DNA of 64,000 nt from Natrarchaeobaculum aegyptiacum (GTDB taxonomy: Archaea > Halobacteriota > Halobacteria > Halobacteriales > Natrialbaceae): contig NZ_CP019893.1 of NCBI RefSeq assembly GCF_002156705.1, positions 620,001 through 684,000 of the forward strand, read 5' to 3'. A model generated the notes under the pieces. That model was not told the DNA's origin and did no database searches. It saw nothing but the letters and a program-made list of their open reading frames with translations. Shown here in pieces: positions 34,176 through 44,446 of this stretch; positions within the stretch are counted from its first letter, which is position 1; the number at the start of each line of letters is the position of its first letter. The translations under genes and the position numbers were made by a program.

Positions 34176-34209
34176 AAAAAATTCAGGTGCCGATTATCAG
34201 ACCTGATAC
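34176..34209 (-). promoter_or_regulatory. pilB promoter with TATC-N6-GATA element
   Basis: Read on the minus strand, GTATCAGGTCTGATAA (34209 to 34194) is a near-perfect palindrome. Ten bases later AATTTTTT (34183 to 34176) serves as TATA-like box, and ATG 34149 follows about 30 bases downstream of its centre. The element matches those before cheW1 and cheY in sequence and spacing. It could also act on the divergent kinase gene at 34434, but that start is 225 bases away. Confidence 0.55.
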
Positions 34210-34433
34210 CCTCACCGGTCAATTACCCCGTCCGTATCGCCGTAATTTCAGTGTCTCCGACACGTCCGACGGAGAATGCCCATCGGTTATTACTCACTCG
34301 CTGACAGTTCTATCCGGATCGCGTGGAACGTATTTTTGCCGGCAGAAGCGTAATATTTGCGTCGGCTCGCCCGGCCTCGGACCCCCGACGGCGAGACGGC
34401 GGCGAGGGTGAGGTTCACGGAAACGAGACGGCT

Positions 34434-36806
<2,373 letters not shown>

Positions 36807-36874
36807 CTCGAGGTACCCACGGTGGACTCCCGTCATCACCCACGTTCATGGTCTCCCGGCGCGACGCGTCGGTC

Positions 36875-37642
36875 ATGACAGACCTGTTCGACCTCGAGGG
36901 ACGGGTCGCCCTCGTCACGGGGGGCGGCCGCGGCATCGGCCGAGCGATCGCCGTCGAACTCGCCGCTGCGGGGGCGACCGTCGTCCCGGTCGCGCGCTCG
37001 AGTGACGAAGTGACCGCAGTCGCCGAGACGATCGACGCCGACGGTGGGGAGGCGATGGCGATGACGGCCGACGTAACCGACGAGTCGGCGGTCGACGACC
37101 TGATCGAGGAGACGGTCGACACCTTCGGCGGCCTGGACGTCGTCGTGAACAACGCCGGGATCAACCCCGCGTCGGCTCTCGGACGCCCGGAGACCGTCTC
37201 CCGGGACGGACTCGAGTCGGTGCTCGAAGTCAACCTCGAGGGTGCGTTCTCGGTGACGGCCGCCGCGGCCGACGCGCTGAAAGCGAGTGACGACGGCGCG
37301 GTCGTCAACGTCGCCAGCGTCGGCGGCGTCGTCGGCCTGCCGCGTCAGCACCCCTACGTCGCCTCCAAGCACGGTCTCGTCGGCCTCACGAAGAGTATCG
37401 CCCTCGACTGGGCACCCGACGTCCGCGTCAACGCCGTCGCACCGGGGTACGTCTCGACGGCCCTCACCGAGGAACTCGAGCGAGACGACGACCTCCGACG
37501 ATCGATCCTCGAGCGCACGCCGCTCGAGCGGTTCGCCGATCCCGAGGCCATCGCCGGTCCGGTCGTCTTCCTCGCGAGCGACGCCGCGAGGTTCGTCACC
37601 GGGACCTGCCTGACCGTCGACGGCGGGTGGACGGCCCGATAG
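36875..37642 (+). CDS. Short-chain dehydrogenase/reductase
   Basis: Classical SDR of 255 residues. The cofactor motif is TGGGRGIG at about residues 14-21, and an Arg in PVARSSDE after strand 2 suggests NADP preference. NNAGI and the catalytic Ser (NVASVGG), Tyr and Lys (YVASK) follow. The PG motif is VAPGYVSTALTEEL. The closing TGTCLTVDGGWTAR is typical of FabG-like and polyol or 3-oxoacyl reductases. The substrate cannot be assigned. ATG 36875 is preferred over one at 36848, which adds nine residues with no similarity. Confidence 0.9.
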   Translation: MTDLFDLEGRVALVTGGGRGIGRAIAVELAAAGATVVPVARSSDEVTAVAETIDADGGEAMAMTADVTDESAVDDLIEETVDTFGGLDVVVNNAGINPASALGRPETVSRDGLESVLEVNLEGAFSVTAAAADALKASDDGAVVNVASVGGVVGLPRQHPYVASKHGLVGLTKSIALDWAPDVRVNAVAPGYVSTALTEELERDDDLRRSILERTPLERFADPEAIAGPVVFLASDAARFVTGTCLTVDGGWTAR

Positions 37643-37747
37643 CGGTCGATCTGGACGGTATCGTCGTTCAGACCAGTCGTGAACGCCGCGTTCACGGTGG
37701 GTGAGGACGCGAGCGTCGGTACCAGCCTCCACCGTTGCTGTCGCCAT

Positions 37748-37787
37748 CCAAATATATTAGGGATCAGGAACTTCTTCGTTCACGAAC
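37748..37787 (+). promoter_or_regulatory. TATA box and short inverted repeat before the HalOD1 gene
   Basis: AAATATATTAG at 37750-37760 is the clearest TATA box of this region. GTTCACGAAC at 37778-37787 is a small palindrome near the expected transcript start. Together they suggest a regulated promoter for the HalOD1 gene, with a transcript start near 37780. Confidence 0.4.
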
Positions 37788-37869
37788 AATCAGTGATGTT
37801 GGACGAGTGATGAGCATTCGGAGACAAAATACCATGAATAACCATAGGAATCGCGGTGAAATAATCCCG

Positions 37870-38145
37870 ATGTACAAAGTCGATCTGGAACACCACATCG
37901 ACCAATCGACGAGCCATACGGTGGTCAGCAGTGTCGCGTCCCTTGCCGACACGGAACCGGACCAGCTCGAGCCCCTGTGGTACAGCGTGAATCCGGAAGC
38001 GCTGGATTCGTTCGTCGCTCACGCTACCGACGCGGGGACGTCGTGCCGGGTCGCGTTCCAGTACGAGGGCTACGACATCGAAATCGTTGGGGACGGGTCG
38101 CTTCGAATCGCGCCAATCGAAGACCGATCGACGAGACGCGTGTAG
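37870..38145 (+). CDS. HalOD1 output-domain protein
   Basis: Single-domain protein of 91 residues of the halobacterial output domain 1 family: VSSVASLADTEPDQLEPLWYSVNPEALDSF, then VAFQYEGYDIEIVGDGSLRI. HalOD1 often follows receivers or PAS domains in haloarchaeal signalling proteins, and stand-alone copies are common; the mechanism is not known. Three in-frame ATGs upstream (37735, 37810, 37834) exist. The TATA box near 37755 excludes the first; ATG 37870 is where similarity starts, but 37810 or 37834 is possible. This stretch is AT-richer than its neighbours, as is usual near haloarchaeal promoters. Confidence 0.75.
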   Translation: MYKVDLEHHIDQSTSHTVVSSVASLADTEPDQLEPLWYSVNPEALDSFVAHATDAGTSCRVAFQYEGYDIEIVGDGSLRIAPIEDRSTRRV

Positions 38146-38250
38146 TCACATCCTCCCGCCACAGCCACGTTCTTTCGTATCATCTCGTCCCTTCCTGACA
38201 GCACTGACTAGAGTGGGTATTTACACTATCTCGAAAGTATAAAATATACA

Positions 38251-38544
38251 GTGACAATTTGGAACCGAGTCGTTCACGGCGAGCCTCTGGGGTGGGGACA
38301 TGCGTCGCTGTATTTCGTCACTGCACTGGTCTCGTTCTGTCTGTACGGCTACTCGCTTTTCTTTACCACTGGCGGAACCGTCGTCGCGCTCTTTTTCGGG
38401 GCTGCATTCGGCCTGATGGGGGCAGCCGAAACGCCGGCGACGACGCGACGGGTCGCAGGAATACTGCGAGTTGCTGCACTCGGAATCTGGCTGTTGCTGC
38501 TCGCACTGACGCTGACCGATCCAGCACTGCTCTGGGGTACCTAA
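38251..38544 (+). CDS. Small membrane protein with three hydrophobic segments
   Basis: 97 residues, starting at GTG 38251. Three hydrophobic helices are visible: ASLYFVTALVSFCLYGYSLF, GGTVVALFFGAAFGLMGAA and VAALGIWLLLLALTLTD. TATTTACA at 38218-38225 would be the TATA box of a leaderless transcript. A second AT-rich stretch, TATAAAATATAC just before the GTG, lies too close for this start. I do not recognise the family. Confidence 0.6.
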   Translation: MTIWNRVVHGEPLGWGHASLYFVTALVSFCLYGYSLFFTTGGTVVALFFGAAFGLMGAAETPATTRRVAGILRVAALGIWLLLLALTLTDPALLWGT

Positions 38545-38560
38545 CAGGAAGACGGCCGCG

Positions 38561-38923
38561 TTACGGACGCTCCTCGAGGACGACCCGATCACCGGGTTCG
38601 ACCGCAGACGCCCGACCGGCCGGCAACTCGAGGATGAGGTCCGCCTTCGCGCGGGCGAGTCCCAGCCAGGGGCGGAGCCGTTCGACGCGTTCGACGACGC
38701 CGTCGGTGACCCAGATCACGTCCAGCGGGACGAAGACGAACAGCATGTGGACGTCGCGCGTGGACGCCGAGTCGAAGGGAAACGCCAGCGCGTAGTCGTC
38801 GGGGAGCGACCGCCTGAACATCAGACCGCGGGTCTGGCTGACGAGCGTGTCGGCGACCTCGACCTCGCTGGCCAGTACCGAACCGTCGCTCGACCCCGCC
38901 GCCGGATGGTGAACCACGCGCAC
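38561..38923 (-). CDS. DUF192 family protein
   Basis: About 120 residues from GTG 38923. The DUF192 core is clear: VEVADTLVSQTRGLMFRRSL, then DVHMLFVFVPLDVIWVTDG and AKADLILELPAGRA. This small beta-barrel family is often exported or membrane-linked in other organisms; here no signal is visible. Its biochemical role is unknown. The frame continues upstream through Arg-rich sequence that overlaps the next gene and is unlikely to be translated. It is divergent from the HNH-type gene at 39036. Confidence 0.8.
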   Translation of the reverse strand: MRVVHHPAAGSSDGSVLASEVEVADTLVSQTRGLMFRRSLPDDYALAFPFDSASTRDVHMLFVFVPLDVIWVTDGVVERVERLRPWLGLARAKADLILELPAGRASAVEPGDRVVLEERP

Positions 38924-39035
38924 GACCTCGAGTCGGCAGCGAGACGACAAAAGTGTTCTCGCCTTCTCTCCCCGTCGCGTGACCGATCCGGGCGATACGT
39001 TCAAACCGACGCGTTCGCAACGGCCCCACGAGCAC

Positions 39036-39683
39036 ATGGAAAAGACGCCACGGGGTACGTCGGTGGGGGTCGACGACCCGTACGCGTTCGTAGGCATCTG
39101 TGACCACCTCACGAGCGAGGGGCGCTGCCGGTACGCCTACGATCACTACGGCCACGACCCCGAGTTCGCCCGCGAGCGTGCGATGGACGACTACCAGTGT
39201 CCGATCGTCGATCCGGAATCGGACCAGGACCTCGCGTCCGGTCCCCGCGCACCTCCGCTCGAGTCCGGGCCCCCCGAAGACGTCGACGCCGAGACTCCGG
39301 ACGACAGCATGAACTCCAGCGAGACACCACACTGGGGCGATTGCCCGCACTTTCGCTGTCGGAATCGCGACCGCGAGTGTGTCCGCTGTGGTCTCGAAGA
39401 AAAGCGCATCGCCCACGACGACGAGCGCCCGCTGCTCGAGGAACACCATCTATCCTACGCACGCGACGGCGAGACGCTCTCTCACGAGATCACCGTCTAC
39501 CTCTGCCGCTGGTGTCACGCGAAGGTGCACAACTCCTGGGCGCGGATCACCGACGACGCCGTGCCAGACCCGGAGGCGATCGCCGAACTCGAGGGTCGGC
39601 GGAGCCGCGAGCACGACGAACTGGGGTTCGAGTCGGCCGCAGAGCGGTTCGAGACGGGTGCGGATCGTGAACGGCGTCAGTGA
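39036..39683 (+). CDS. HNH-motif, zinc-binding protein
   Basis: 215 residues from ATG 39036. The N-terminal part has Cys/His-rich sequence (GICDHLTSEGRCRYAYDHYG, YQCPIV). The middle is CPHFRCRNRDRECVRCG, a likely zinc ribbon. The C terminus has an HNH-endonuclease pattern: LEEHHLSYAR, then EITVYLCRWCHAKVHNSW. The HNH core residues (His-His, Cys-x2-Cys-His, His) are present, so nuclease activity is possible, though many HNH proteins in haloarchaea are uncharacterised. An alternative GTG start at 38979 would overlap the divergent DUF192 promoter. Confidence 0.7.
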   Translation: MEKTPRGTSVGVDDPYAFVGICDHLTSEGRCRYAYDHYGHDPEFARERAMDDYQCPIVDPESDQDLASGPRAPPLESGPPEDVDAETPDDSMNSSETPHWGDCPHFRCRNRDRECVRCGLEEKRIAHDDERPLLEEHHLSYARDGETLSHEITVYLCRWCHAKVHNSWARITDDAVPDPEAIAELEGRRSREHDELGFESAAERFETGADRERRQ

Positions 39684-39704
39684 GAACGGCGAGCGCCGTG
39701 ACGC

Positions 39705-39902
39705 CTACTCGAGAATGTCGCCGATGCGCCGGGGTTCGCCCTGCAGATTGGGCTGTTCGGCAACGATCTTCAGCACTTCGTGATCGGTCACGTCGTAGTA
39801 GGACTTCTCCGTAGCTTCCTCGATGAGGTCGCGCTCGAGGCGGAACTCGGTGCCTTCGTAGACGACGTCGACGCCCTCCTCGTCGAAAGCGAGCGTGGTC
39901 AT
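39705..39902 (-). CDS. Small haloarchaeal protein (DUF5800-like)
   Basis: 65 residues from ATG 39902: TTLAFDEEGVDVVYEGTEFR, then a helix DLIEEATEKSYYDVTDHEVL and EQPNLQGEPRRIGDILE. I recall this as a conserved small haloarchaeal family, DUF5800. It has no membrane segment and no metal-binding pattern. ATG 39902 is the only start that keeps the haloarchaeal acidic character. The function is unknown. Confidence 0.75.
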   Translation of the reverse strand: MTTLAFDEEGVDVVYEGTEFRLERDLIEEATEKSYYDVTDHEVLKIVAEQPNLQGEPRRIGDILE

Positions 39903-40124
39903 GTTCGAAGATACGTGCCGGCCCGGTAAAAGGAGGCCGAAAGGGCTCGAGCGCCGCTCGTGTACCGACCGTCCACGGTTCTCGTGACCAACCCACATTG
40001 TGTGTCACACTCATCCCGAATGTGCCGGTGGCTCGAGCTGTCGTCGTAGGAGTGGGAGATATTTTCCGCTATCGGCGACGGAATCGACAACCGTTAACTG
40101 TGCGAGGTGCCACCTGTCGAACGA

Positions 40125-40265
40125 ATGCCGACCGAGCTGTGGAGACGGACCACGGGCGTGGTCCAGGCGCGCTGGAACTCCCTCGAGCGGGACTGGCAGA
40201 GCGTCGCCATCGGTGCGATGATCGTCGTCTCCGTCGGACTGTTCGACCTGCAGATCCCGTGGTGA
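40125..40265 (+). CDS. Putative 46-residue single-helix protein upstream of the YeiH-type gene
   Basis: A 46-codon ORF begins MPTELWRRTTGVVQARWNSL and ends in a hydrophobic helix, SVAIGAMIVVSVGLFDLQIPW. Its stop lies four bases before the GTG of the transporter gene. It has haloarchaeal codon use and the positive-inside charge pattern, and it could be a small subunit, a translationally coupled leader, or a broken-off N terminus. An 11-base direct repeat (GATCCCGTGGT then GATCCCGTGGC, 40253-40274) spans its stop. I cannot assign a family. Confidence 0.45.
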   Translation: MPTELWRRTTGVVQARWNSLERDWQSVAIGAMIVVSVGLFDLQIPW

Positions 40266-40274
40266 TCCCGTGGC
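40253..40274 (+). repeat. 11-base tandem repeat at the mini-ORF/YeiH junction
   Basis: GATCCCGTGGT (40253-40263) is followed at once by GATCCCGTGGC (40264-40274). The first copy supplies the last codons of the mini-ORF, the junction makes its TGA stop, and the second copy supplies the GTG start of the transporter. It looks like a small slippage duplication. Confidence 0.85.
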
Positions 40275-41265
40275 GGCGCGTCGATACCTGCCGGGCCTCG
40301 CGATCCTCGTTTTCGGTGCAATGGTGGCCCGTGCCATCGAGGGACTGGGCGGTCCCAACCACCTGCTCGTCGCGATCGGCCTCGGGTTCGTCCTCGCGAA
40401 CACAGTCGACCTCCCAGAGTCGCTCGAGCCGGGAATCGCTACGCACAAGCTCTGGCTCGGGGCAGGGATCGTCCTGCTGGGCGCGTCGCTGTCGGTCGAC
40501 TCGATGCTCGCCGTTGGCGCGCCGGTGCTGGCGATCGTCGTCGGCGTCACCGCGGTGACGCTGCTGGTCGTCGAGGCGCTCGCGCGGAACGTTTTCGGAC
40601 TGGCCGACCGCCTCTCGTCGGTGCTCGCTGCCGGTGCGAGCATCTGTGGCGTCTCGGCGGTCGTCGCCGTCGCCGGGACGATCCGGGCTCGAGAGGAGCA
40701 GGTCGCCTACGCCGCGGCCACGGTCTTGCTGTTCGACGCGATCACGATCGTGGTCTTTCCGATCGTCGGCGATCTGCTCGACCTCTCGGGGGTCGTCTTC
40801 GGGATCTGGGCCGGTGTCAGCATGTTTTCGACCGGGCCGGTCGTGGCGGTGGGGTTCGCCCACTCTGAGGTGGCCGGCCAGTGGGCGACGACAACGAAAC
40901 TCGCGCGCAACGCCTTGATCGGCGTCGTCGTCCTCGCGTATGCGAGCTACTACGCACGCGGGGAACCCGGCGGCCAGCAGGGCGGTCGACGGTCGCTCGT
41001 CCTGCTCTGGCGGTCGTTCCCCAAGTTCGTCCTCGGTTTTCTGGCGCTCGCTGCGCTCTCGTCGCTGGGGGTCTTCACGGCCGGCCAGCAGGCGTCGATC
41101 GAGAACGCCTACGGCTGGCTGTTCCTGCTCGCGTTCGTCGGCCTCGGCACCGAGATCAAACTCGCCGACCTTCGCCAGACCGGGTCGACGCCGGCGATCG
41201 TCGTTCTCGTGGCGCTGCTCGTGGCAAGCACCCTCTCGCTGGCGGCGCTCACCGTGGTCCTGTGA
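40270..41265 (+). CDS. YeiH/UPF0324-type putative sulfate exporter family transporter
   Basis: 331-residue membrane protein with nine to ten hydrophobic helices. The family hallmarks are ILVFGAMVARAIEGLGGPNH, ESLEPGIATHKLWLGAGIVLLGASL, VLAAGASICGVSAVVAVAG with the conserved SICG motif, and TTKLARNALIGVVVLAYA. The family is annotated as putative sulfate exporter, but direct transport data are few. The start is GTG 40270. A helix-encoding mini-ORF precedes it. An acidic/Gly/Gln loop (GEPGGQQGGRRS) lies between late helices. It reads toward pstS but is separated by 375 bases. Confidence 0.85.
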   Translation: MAARRYLPGLAILVFGAMVARAIEGLGGPNHLLVAIGLGFVLANTVDLPESLEPGIATHKLWLGAGIVLLGASLSVDSMLAVGAPVLAIVVGVTAVTLLVVEALARNVFGLADRLSSVLAAGASICGVSAVVAVAGTIRAREEQVAYAAATVLLFDAITIVVFPIVGDLLDLSGVVFGIWAGVSMFSTGPVVAVGFAHSEVAGQWATTTKLARNALIGVVVLAYASYYARGEPGGQQGGRRSLVLLWRSFPKFVLGFLALAALSSLGVFTAGQQASIENAYGWLFLLAFVGLGTEIKLADLRQTGSTPAIVVLVALLVASTLSLAALTVVL

Positions 41266-41640
41266 CGTCCCAGTCGACGAACGAAGCCTCGGTCCGCACA
41301 GACCGGGTGTAAGACGCACGCCGGTACCGGTAGCATTCTCCGCATCACCTTCAACCGACCGTGGAGCGGGTAATCACGGCTATTTTCCCCCTCTCCGATG
41401 GCGTAACCAATCTCATTTCAGTGGAATCCGTCGTCGCAGGCCAGTGCCGACGATATCTCCCAGCGGCGACAACCGGCCACGCTGGGCTGCTGGCGGGTTC
41501 GAGCGGTGACTGCGTGTCTCTTCGCCAGGAGTGGGTGAGGATTTCTCACACGCCGTGGAGAGTTTTGCGACATTCGCGTTGAACGCCCCAGATTTGCTGG
41601 CTCAGAAGCTGATACAAGTAGATAGCCAACAAGGGGTAGT
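41266..41640. other. Intergenic region upstream of pstS
   Basis: 375 bases without a convincing gene. An ORF of 73 codons at 41361-41582 has no haloarchaeal acidic bias and is rejected. A hairpin-like inverted repeat, GTGAG-GATTT-CTCAC, lies at 41535-41549, and GATACAAG at 41611-41618 is a plausible TATA box 23-30 bases before the pstS ATG. Phosphate-responsive control is expected here from other haloarchaea, but I cannot point to a defined Pho site. Confidence 0.5.
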
Positions 41641-42621
41641 ATGACGCAGAACTACTCTCGACGTTCTGTGGTACAGCTCGCAGGTGCCGGCTCAGCGCTC
41701 GCGCTTGCCGGCTGTACCAGCTCTAACGGCGGCTCGAGCAGTGCCGTCCGTATCTCTGGCGGCGTCGGCCCGCTCCCGATGGTGGAGGTCTGGGCAGACA
41801 TTTACAGCGACGAGACGGACACGACGTTCGACATCTCCGGCGGCGGCACCGGCGTCGGCGTCTCGGACCTCTTCAACGAGCAGGTCGACATTGCGATGAT
41901 GGGCCGCGATCCGTACGACGAAGAGGTAGAGCAGGGGCTGTTCGCCGTGCCGATGCTCATCGACACCGTCGTCGGGACGATCAACGAGAACAACCCCGTC
42001 TTCGACGAGATCCAGGAGAACGGCCTCACCCGCGAAGACCTCGAGGCGGTCTTCACGAAAGAGATCACGAACTGGGGCGACCTCGTGGACGCCGACGTCG
42101 ACGAGGAGATTACCGTCTACGGCCGCTCTGACTCCTCGGCGGCGTACGAACAGTGGGGCGACTTCCTCGGTGGGGAAGACGACGCCTGGGCCGAGAGCGA
42201 ACTCGAGAACCTCGCCGATGCCAACCACAACGGCGACCAGGCGGTCGCCGAAGCTATCGGCCGGGAACCGAACGCTATCTCGCTGAACAACATCAACTAC
42301 GTCTACGCGCTCGACAGCGGCGAACTCGAGAGCCCCGTCCGCCCCATCCCGCTCGATCAGGACGGTGACGGTCTCTCCGACGAGGAGGACTTCTACGACA
42401 CCCGCGACGAGTTCCTCGCCGCAGTCGAGGAGGGTCGATACCCGGCTCCGCCAGCCCGCGAGATGTTCCTCGCCGCGAACGGCGGATTCGAGGACGAGGC
42501 CTACGACTTCGTCGAGTGGGTCCTCTCTGACGGACAGGAGTACGTCCGAGACAACGGCTACGTGCCACTCGAGGAGGACCGCCTCGAGGAGGCCCAGAAC
42601 AATCTGGCCGGGGAGGCGTGA
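41641..42621 (+). CDS. pstS: Phosphate ABC transporter substrate-binding lipoprotein
   Basis: Captures phosphate outside the cell and hands it to PstCA. The 326-residue precursor has a Tat-type signal (SRRSVVQLAGAGSALALAGC) with a lipobox ending at Cys. The PstS fold is evident from GGVGPLPMVEVWADIY, DISGGGTGVGVSDLF with the Gly-rich phosphate loop, IAMMGRDPYDEE, FTKEITNWGDL and TVYGRSDSSAAYEQW. An EF-hand-like loop, DQDGDGLSDEED, near residue 240 may bind calcium. First of the four pst genes; a nine-base gap precedes pstC. Confidence 0.94.
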   Translation: MTQNYSRRSVVQLAGAGSALALAGCTSSNGGSSSAVRISGGVGPLPMVEVWADIYSDETDTTFDISGGGTGVGVSDLFNEQVDIAMMGRDPYDEEVEQGLFAVPMLIDTVVGTINENNPVFDEIQENGLTREDLEAVFTKEITNWGDLVDADVDEEITVYGRSDSSAAYEQWGDFLGGEDDAWAESELENLADANHNGDQAVAEAIGREPNAISLNNINYVYALDSGELESPVRPIPLDQDGDGLSDEEDFYDTRDEFLAAVEEGRYPAPPAREMFLAANGGFEDEAYDFVEWVLSDGQEYVRDNGYVPLEEDRLEEAQNNLAGEA

Positions 42622-42629
42622 CCTGATCG

Positions 42630-43586
42630 ATGTCGGCTTCGACGGAATCGGGGGATGGAACCGACGGTGCGACGGCGAGCGACGAGCGCATCGGCCGTCG
42701 GCTGCTCACCGAGCGGGTGAGCAGCCTCTGGCTAACCGGTGCCGGCTACTTCGCTATCGCGCTGTTCGTCCTCATCGTCCTGACGCTGGTTTACCAGTCG
42801 CTTCCGCTGCTCTCTGAGTACTCGGTAGTCCAGATGCTGACCTCCTCGAACTGGAGCCCACAGCAAAACGAGTTCGGATTCCTCCCGGCGATCGTCGGGA
42901 CGATCTACGTGACGATCCTCTCGATGCTGATGGGCGCGCCGATCGCGATCCTCGCGGCGATCTACATCGCCGAGTTCGCCGAGGGCCGGACGAAGACGAT
43001 CGTCTCGTCGTTCATCGACGTACTTGCGGCCATCCCGAGTGTCATCTTCGGGCTGGTCGCGCTGATCGTCGTCGTTCCGCTGGTCGGTGACTATATCGCA
43101 CCGGCGGTGGGCTCCGGTGCGACCGGCCTCGGCATCTTCACCGTTTCGCTCGTGATGGCGATCGTCGTCACGCCGTTCATCATCTCCCTGTCGGTCGAAT
43201 CGCTCGAGGCGCTGCCGGACGAACTCCGGGAGACGTCGCTGGGTGTCGGCGCGACCCAGTGGGAGACGATCCGGATCGTCCTGCTCCGTGCAGCGGGGCC
43301 GGGAATCTTCTCGGCGATCCTGCTCGGGTTCGGTCGCGTCTTCGGGGCGACGATCGTCCCGGCGATGCTGATCGGCGGACAGACCCAGATTCCCGACTCG
43401 CTGTTCGCGACCGGCCAGACCCTGCCGACGTTGATCGTCAACGACTTCGGTGAGTTGATGTCCGTACCGATTCGCCAGTCGGCGCTGATCTTCGTCGGCC
43501 TCGCGCTCGTGATCGTCGTCTGGCTGTTCAACTTCGGCGCGATGCTCCTTCGCAAGCGACTCCAGCAGAGGTGGCAGTACCAGTGA
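42630..43586 (+). CDS. pstC: Phosphate ABC transporter permease PstC
   Basis: 318-residue permease with six transmembrane helices. An acidic 30-residue N-terminal tail precedes TM1 (YFAIALFVLIVLTLVYQSL). The binding-protein-dependent transport motif (EAA loop) reads ELRETSLGVGATQWETIRIVLL. FLPAIVGTIYVTILSMLMGAP is the usual family start of the permease domain. The stop codon overlaps the start of pstA by four bases. Together with PstA it forms the channel energised by PstB. Confidence 0.94.
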   Translation: MSASTESGDGTDGATASDERIGRRLLTERVSSLWLTGAGYFAIALFVLIVLTLVYQSLPLLSEYSVVQMLTSSNWSPQQNEFGFLPAIVGTIYVTILSMLMGAPIAILAAIYIAEFAEGRTKTIVSSFIDVLAAIPSVIFGLVALIVVVPLVGDYIAPAVGSGATGLGIFTVSLVMAIVVTPFIISLSVESLEALPDELRETSLGVGATQWETIRIVLLRAAGPGIFSAILLGFGRVFGATIVPAMLIGGQTQIPDSLFATGQTLPTLIVNDFGELMSVPIRQSALIFVGLALVIVVWLFNFGAMLLRKRLQQRWQYQ

Positions 43587-44446
43587 TCGACCGCCACGCC
43601 AGACAGCGACTGTTCGGCTATCTCGCACGGGGTGCCGCGGCGCTCGTCGTCGCCGTGATGGTACTGGTCGTCGCCGTGACGATCTACCGCGGTGGTCGGG
43701 TGTTTATCACCGATCCCGCGATCATGATCACGCCGCCCGGCTCGCGATACATGCTCGAGGGCGACGGTGGCTTCCTCCACGCCGTCCTCGGCAGCATCTT
43801 CATCGTCGGGCCGGCGACGGTCGTCTCGATGACGCTCGCGGTCTCGACGGCGATCTACCTCCAGAGTGACTACTCGAGCGAACGCTTTTCCGACGCGGTG
43901 AACATGTTCCTCAACGTCCTCTGGGCGACGCCGCCGATCGTCTACGGTGTGTTCGTGCTGACGATCATCATCGCGGTCGGCGCGCGGACGAGCCTGTTCT
44001 TCGGGATCGTCGCCATCGCGATCTTCCAGTACCCGATCATGACGCGCTATACGGACGAGGCGCTTCGATCCGCCCCCGATGCGGTGAAGGAAGCGACCTA
44101 CGGTCTGGGCGCGACGCGGTTCGAGACCGCGCTGATGACCGTCCGCGCGGCGCTACCGGGCGTCATCGCCGGGGTCATCATGGGATTCGCCCGCGGAATC
44201 GGCGACGCCGCGACCGTGCTGTTCACCAGCGGCCGGAGTACGAACATGCCTGCAGGACCGTTCGAGCCGGCGACGACCCTGCCGGTACTCATCTTCGATC
44301 AGGCGATGTCGTTCAACGCCGAGGTCCGATCGCACGCCTACGCGGCGGCGTTCGTCCTCATCGTGGTCGTCCTCGGCCTGATCGTCGTCTCGAAACTGCT
44401 CGCCGGACGCTACGCCAGGTACACGCCAGGAGGGAGACACTCATGA
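43583..44446 (+). CDS. pstA: Phosphate ABC transporter permease PstA
   Basis: 287 residues with six transmembrane helices. The start is GTG 43583, overlapping the pstC stop (GTGA); a GTG four codons earlier is possible. Family features are DGGFLHAVLGSIFIVGPATVV, the EAA loop VKEATYGLGATRFETALMTV and ARGIGDAATVLFTSGRSTNM. It pairs with PstC in the membrane. It overlaps pstB by four bases. Confidence 0.93.
   Translation: MIDRHARQRLFGYLARGAAALVVAVMVLVVAVTIYRGGRVFITDPAIMITPPGSRYMLEGDGGFLHAVLGSIFIVGPATVVSMTLAVSTAIYLQSDYSSERFSDAVNMFLNVLWATPPIVYGVFVLTIIIAVGARTSLFFGIVAIAIFQYPIMTRYTDEALRSAPDAVKEATYGLGATRFETALMTVRAALPGVIAGVIMGFARGIGDAATVLFTSGRSTNMPAGPFEPATTLPVLIFDQAMSFNAEVRSHAYAAAFVLIVVVLGLIVVSKLLAGRYARYTPGGRHS

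Noticed and set aside
41361-41582. 73-codon ORF upstream of pstS
   Set aside because: No acidic bias and no similarity, and it occupies the promoter region.
43571-43582. Earlier GTG start for pstA
   Set aside because: The GTG at 43583 gives the usual four-base overlap with the pstC stop; the earlier one adds four residues without support.
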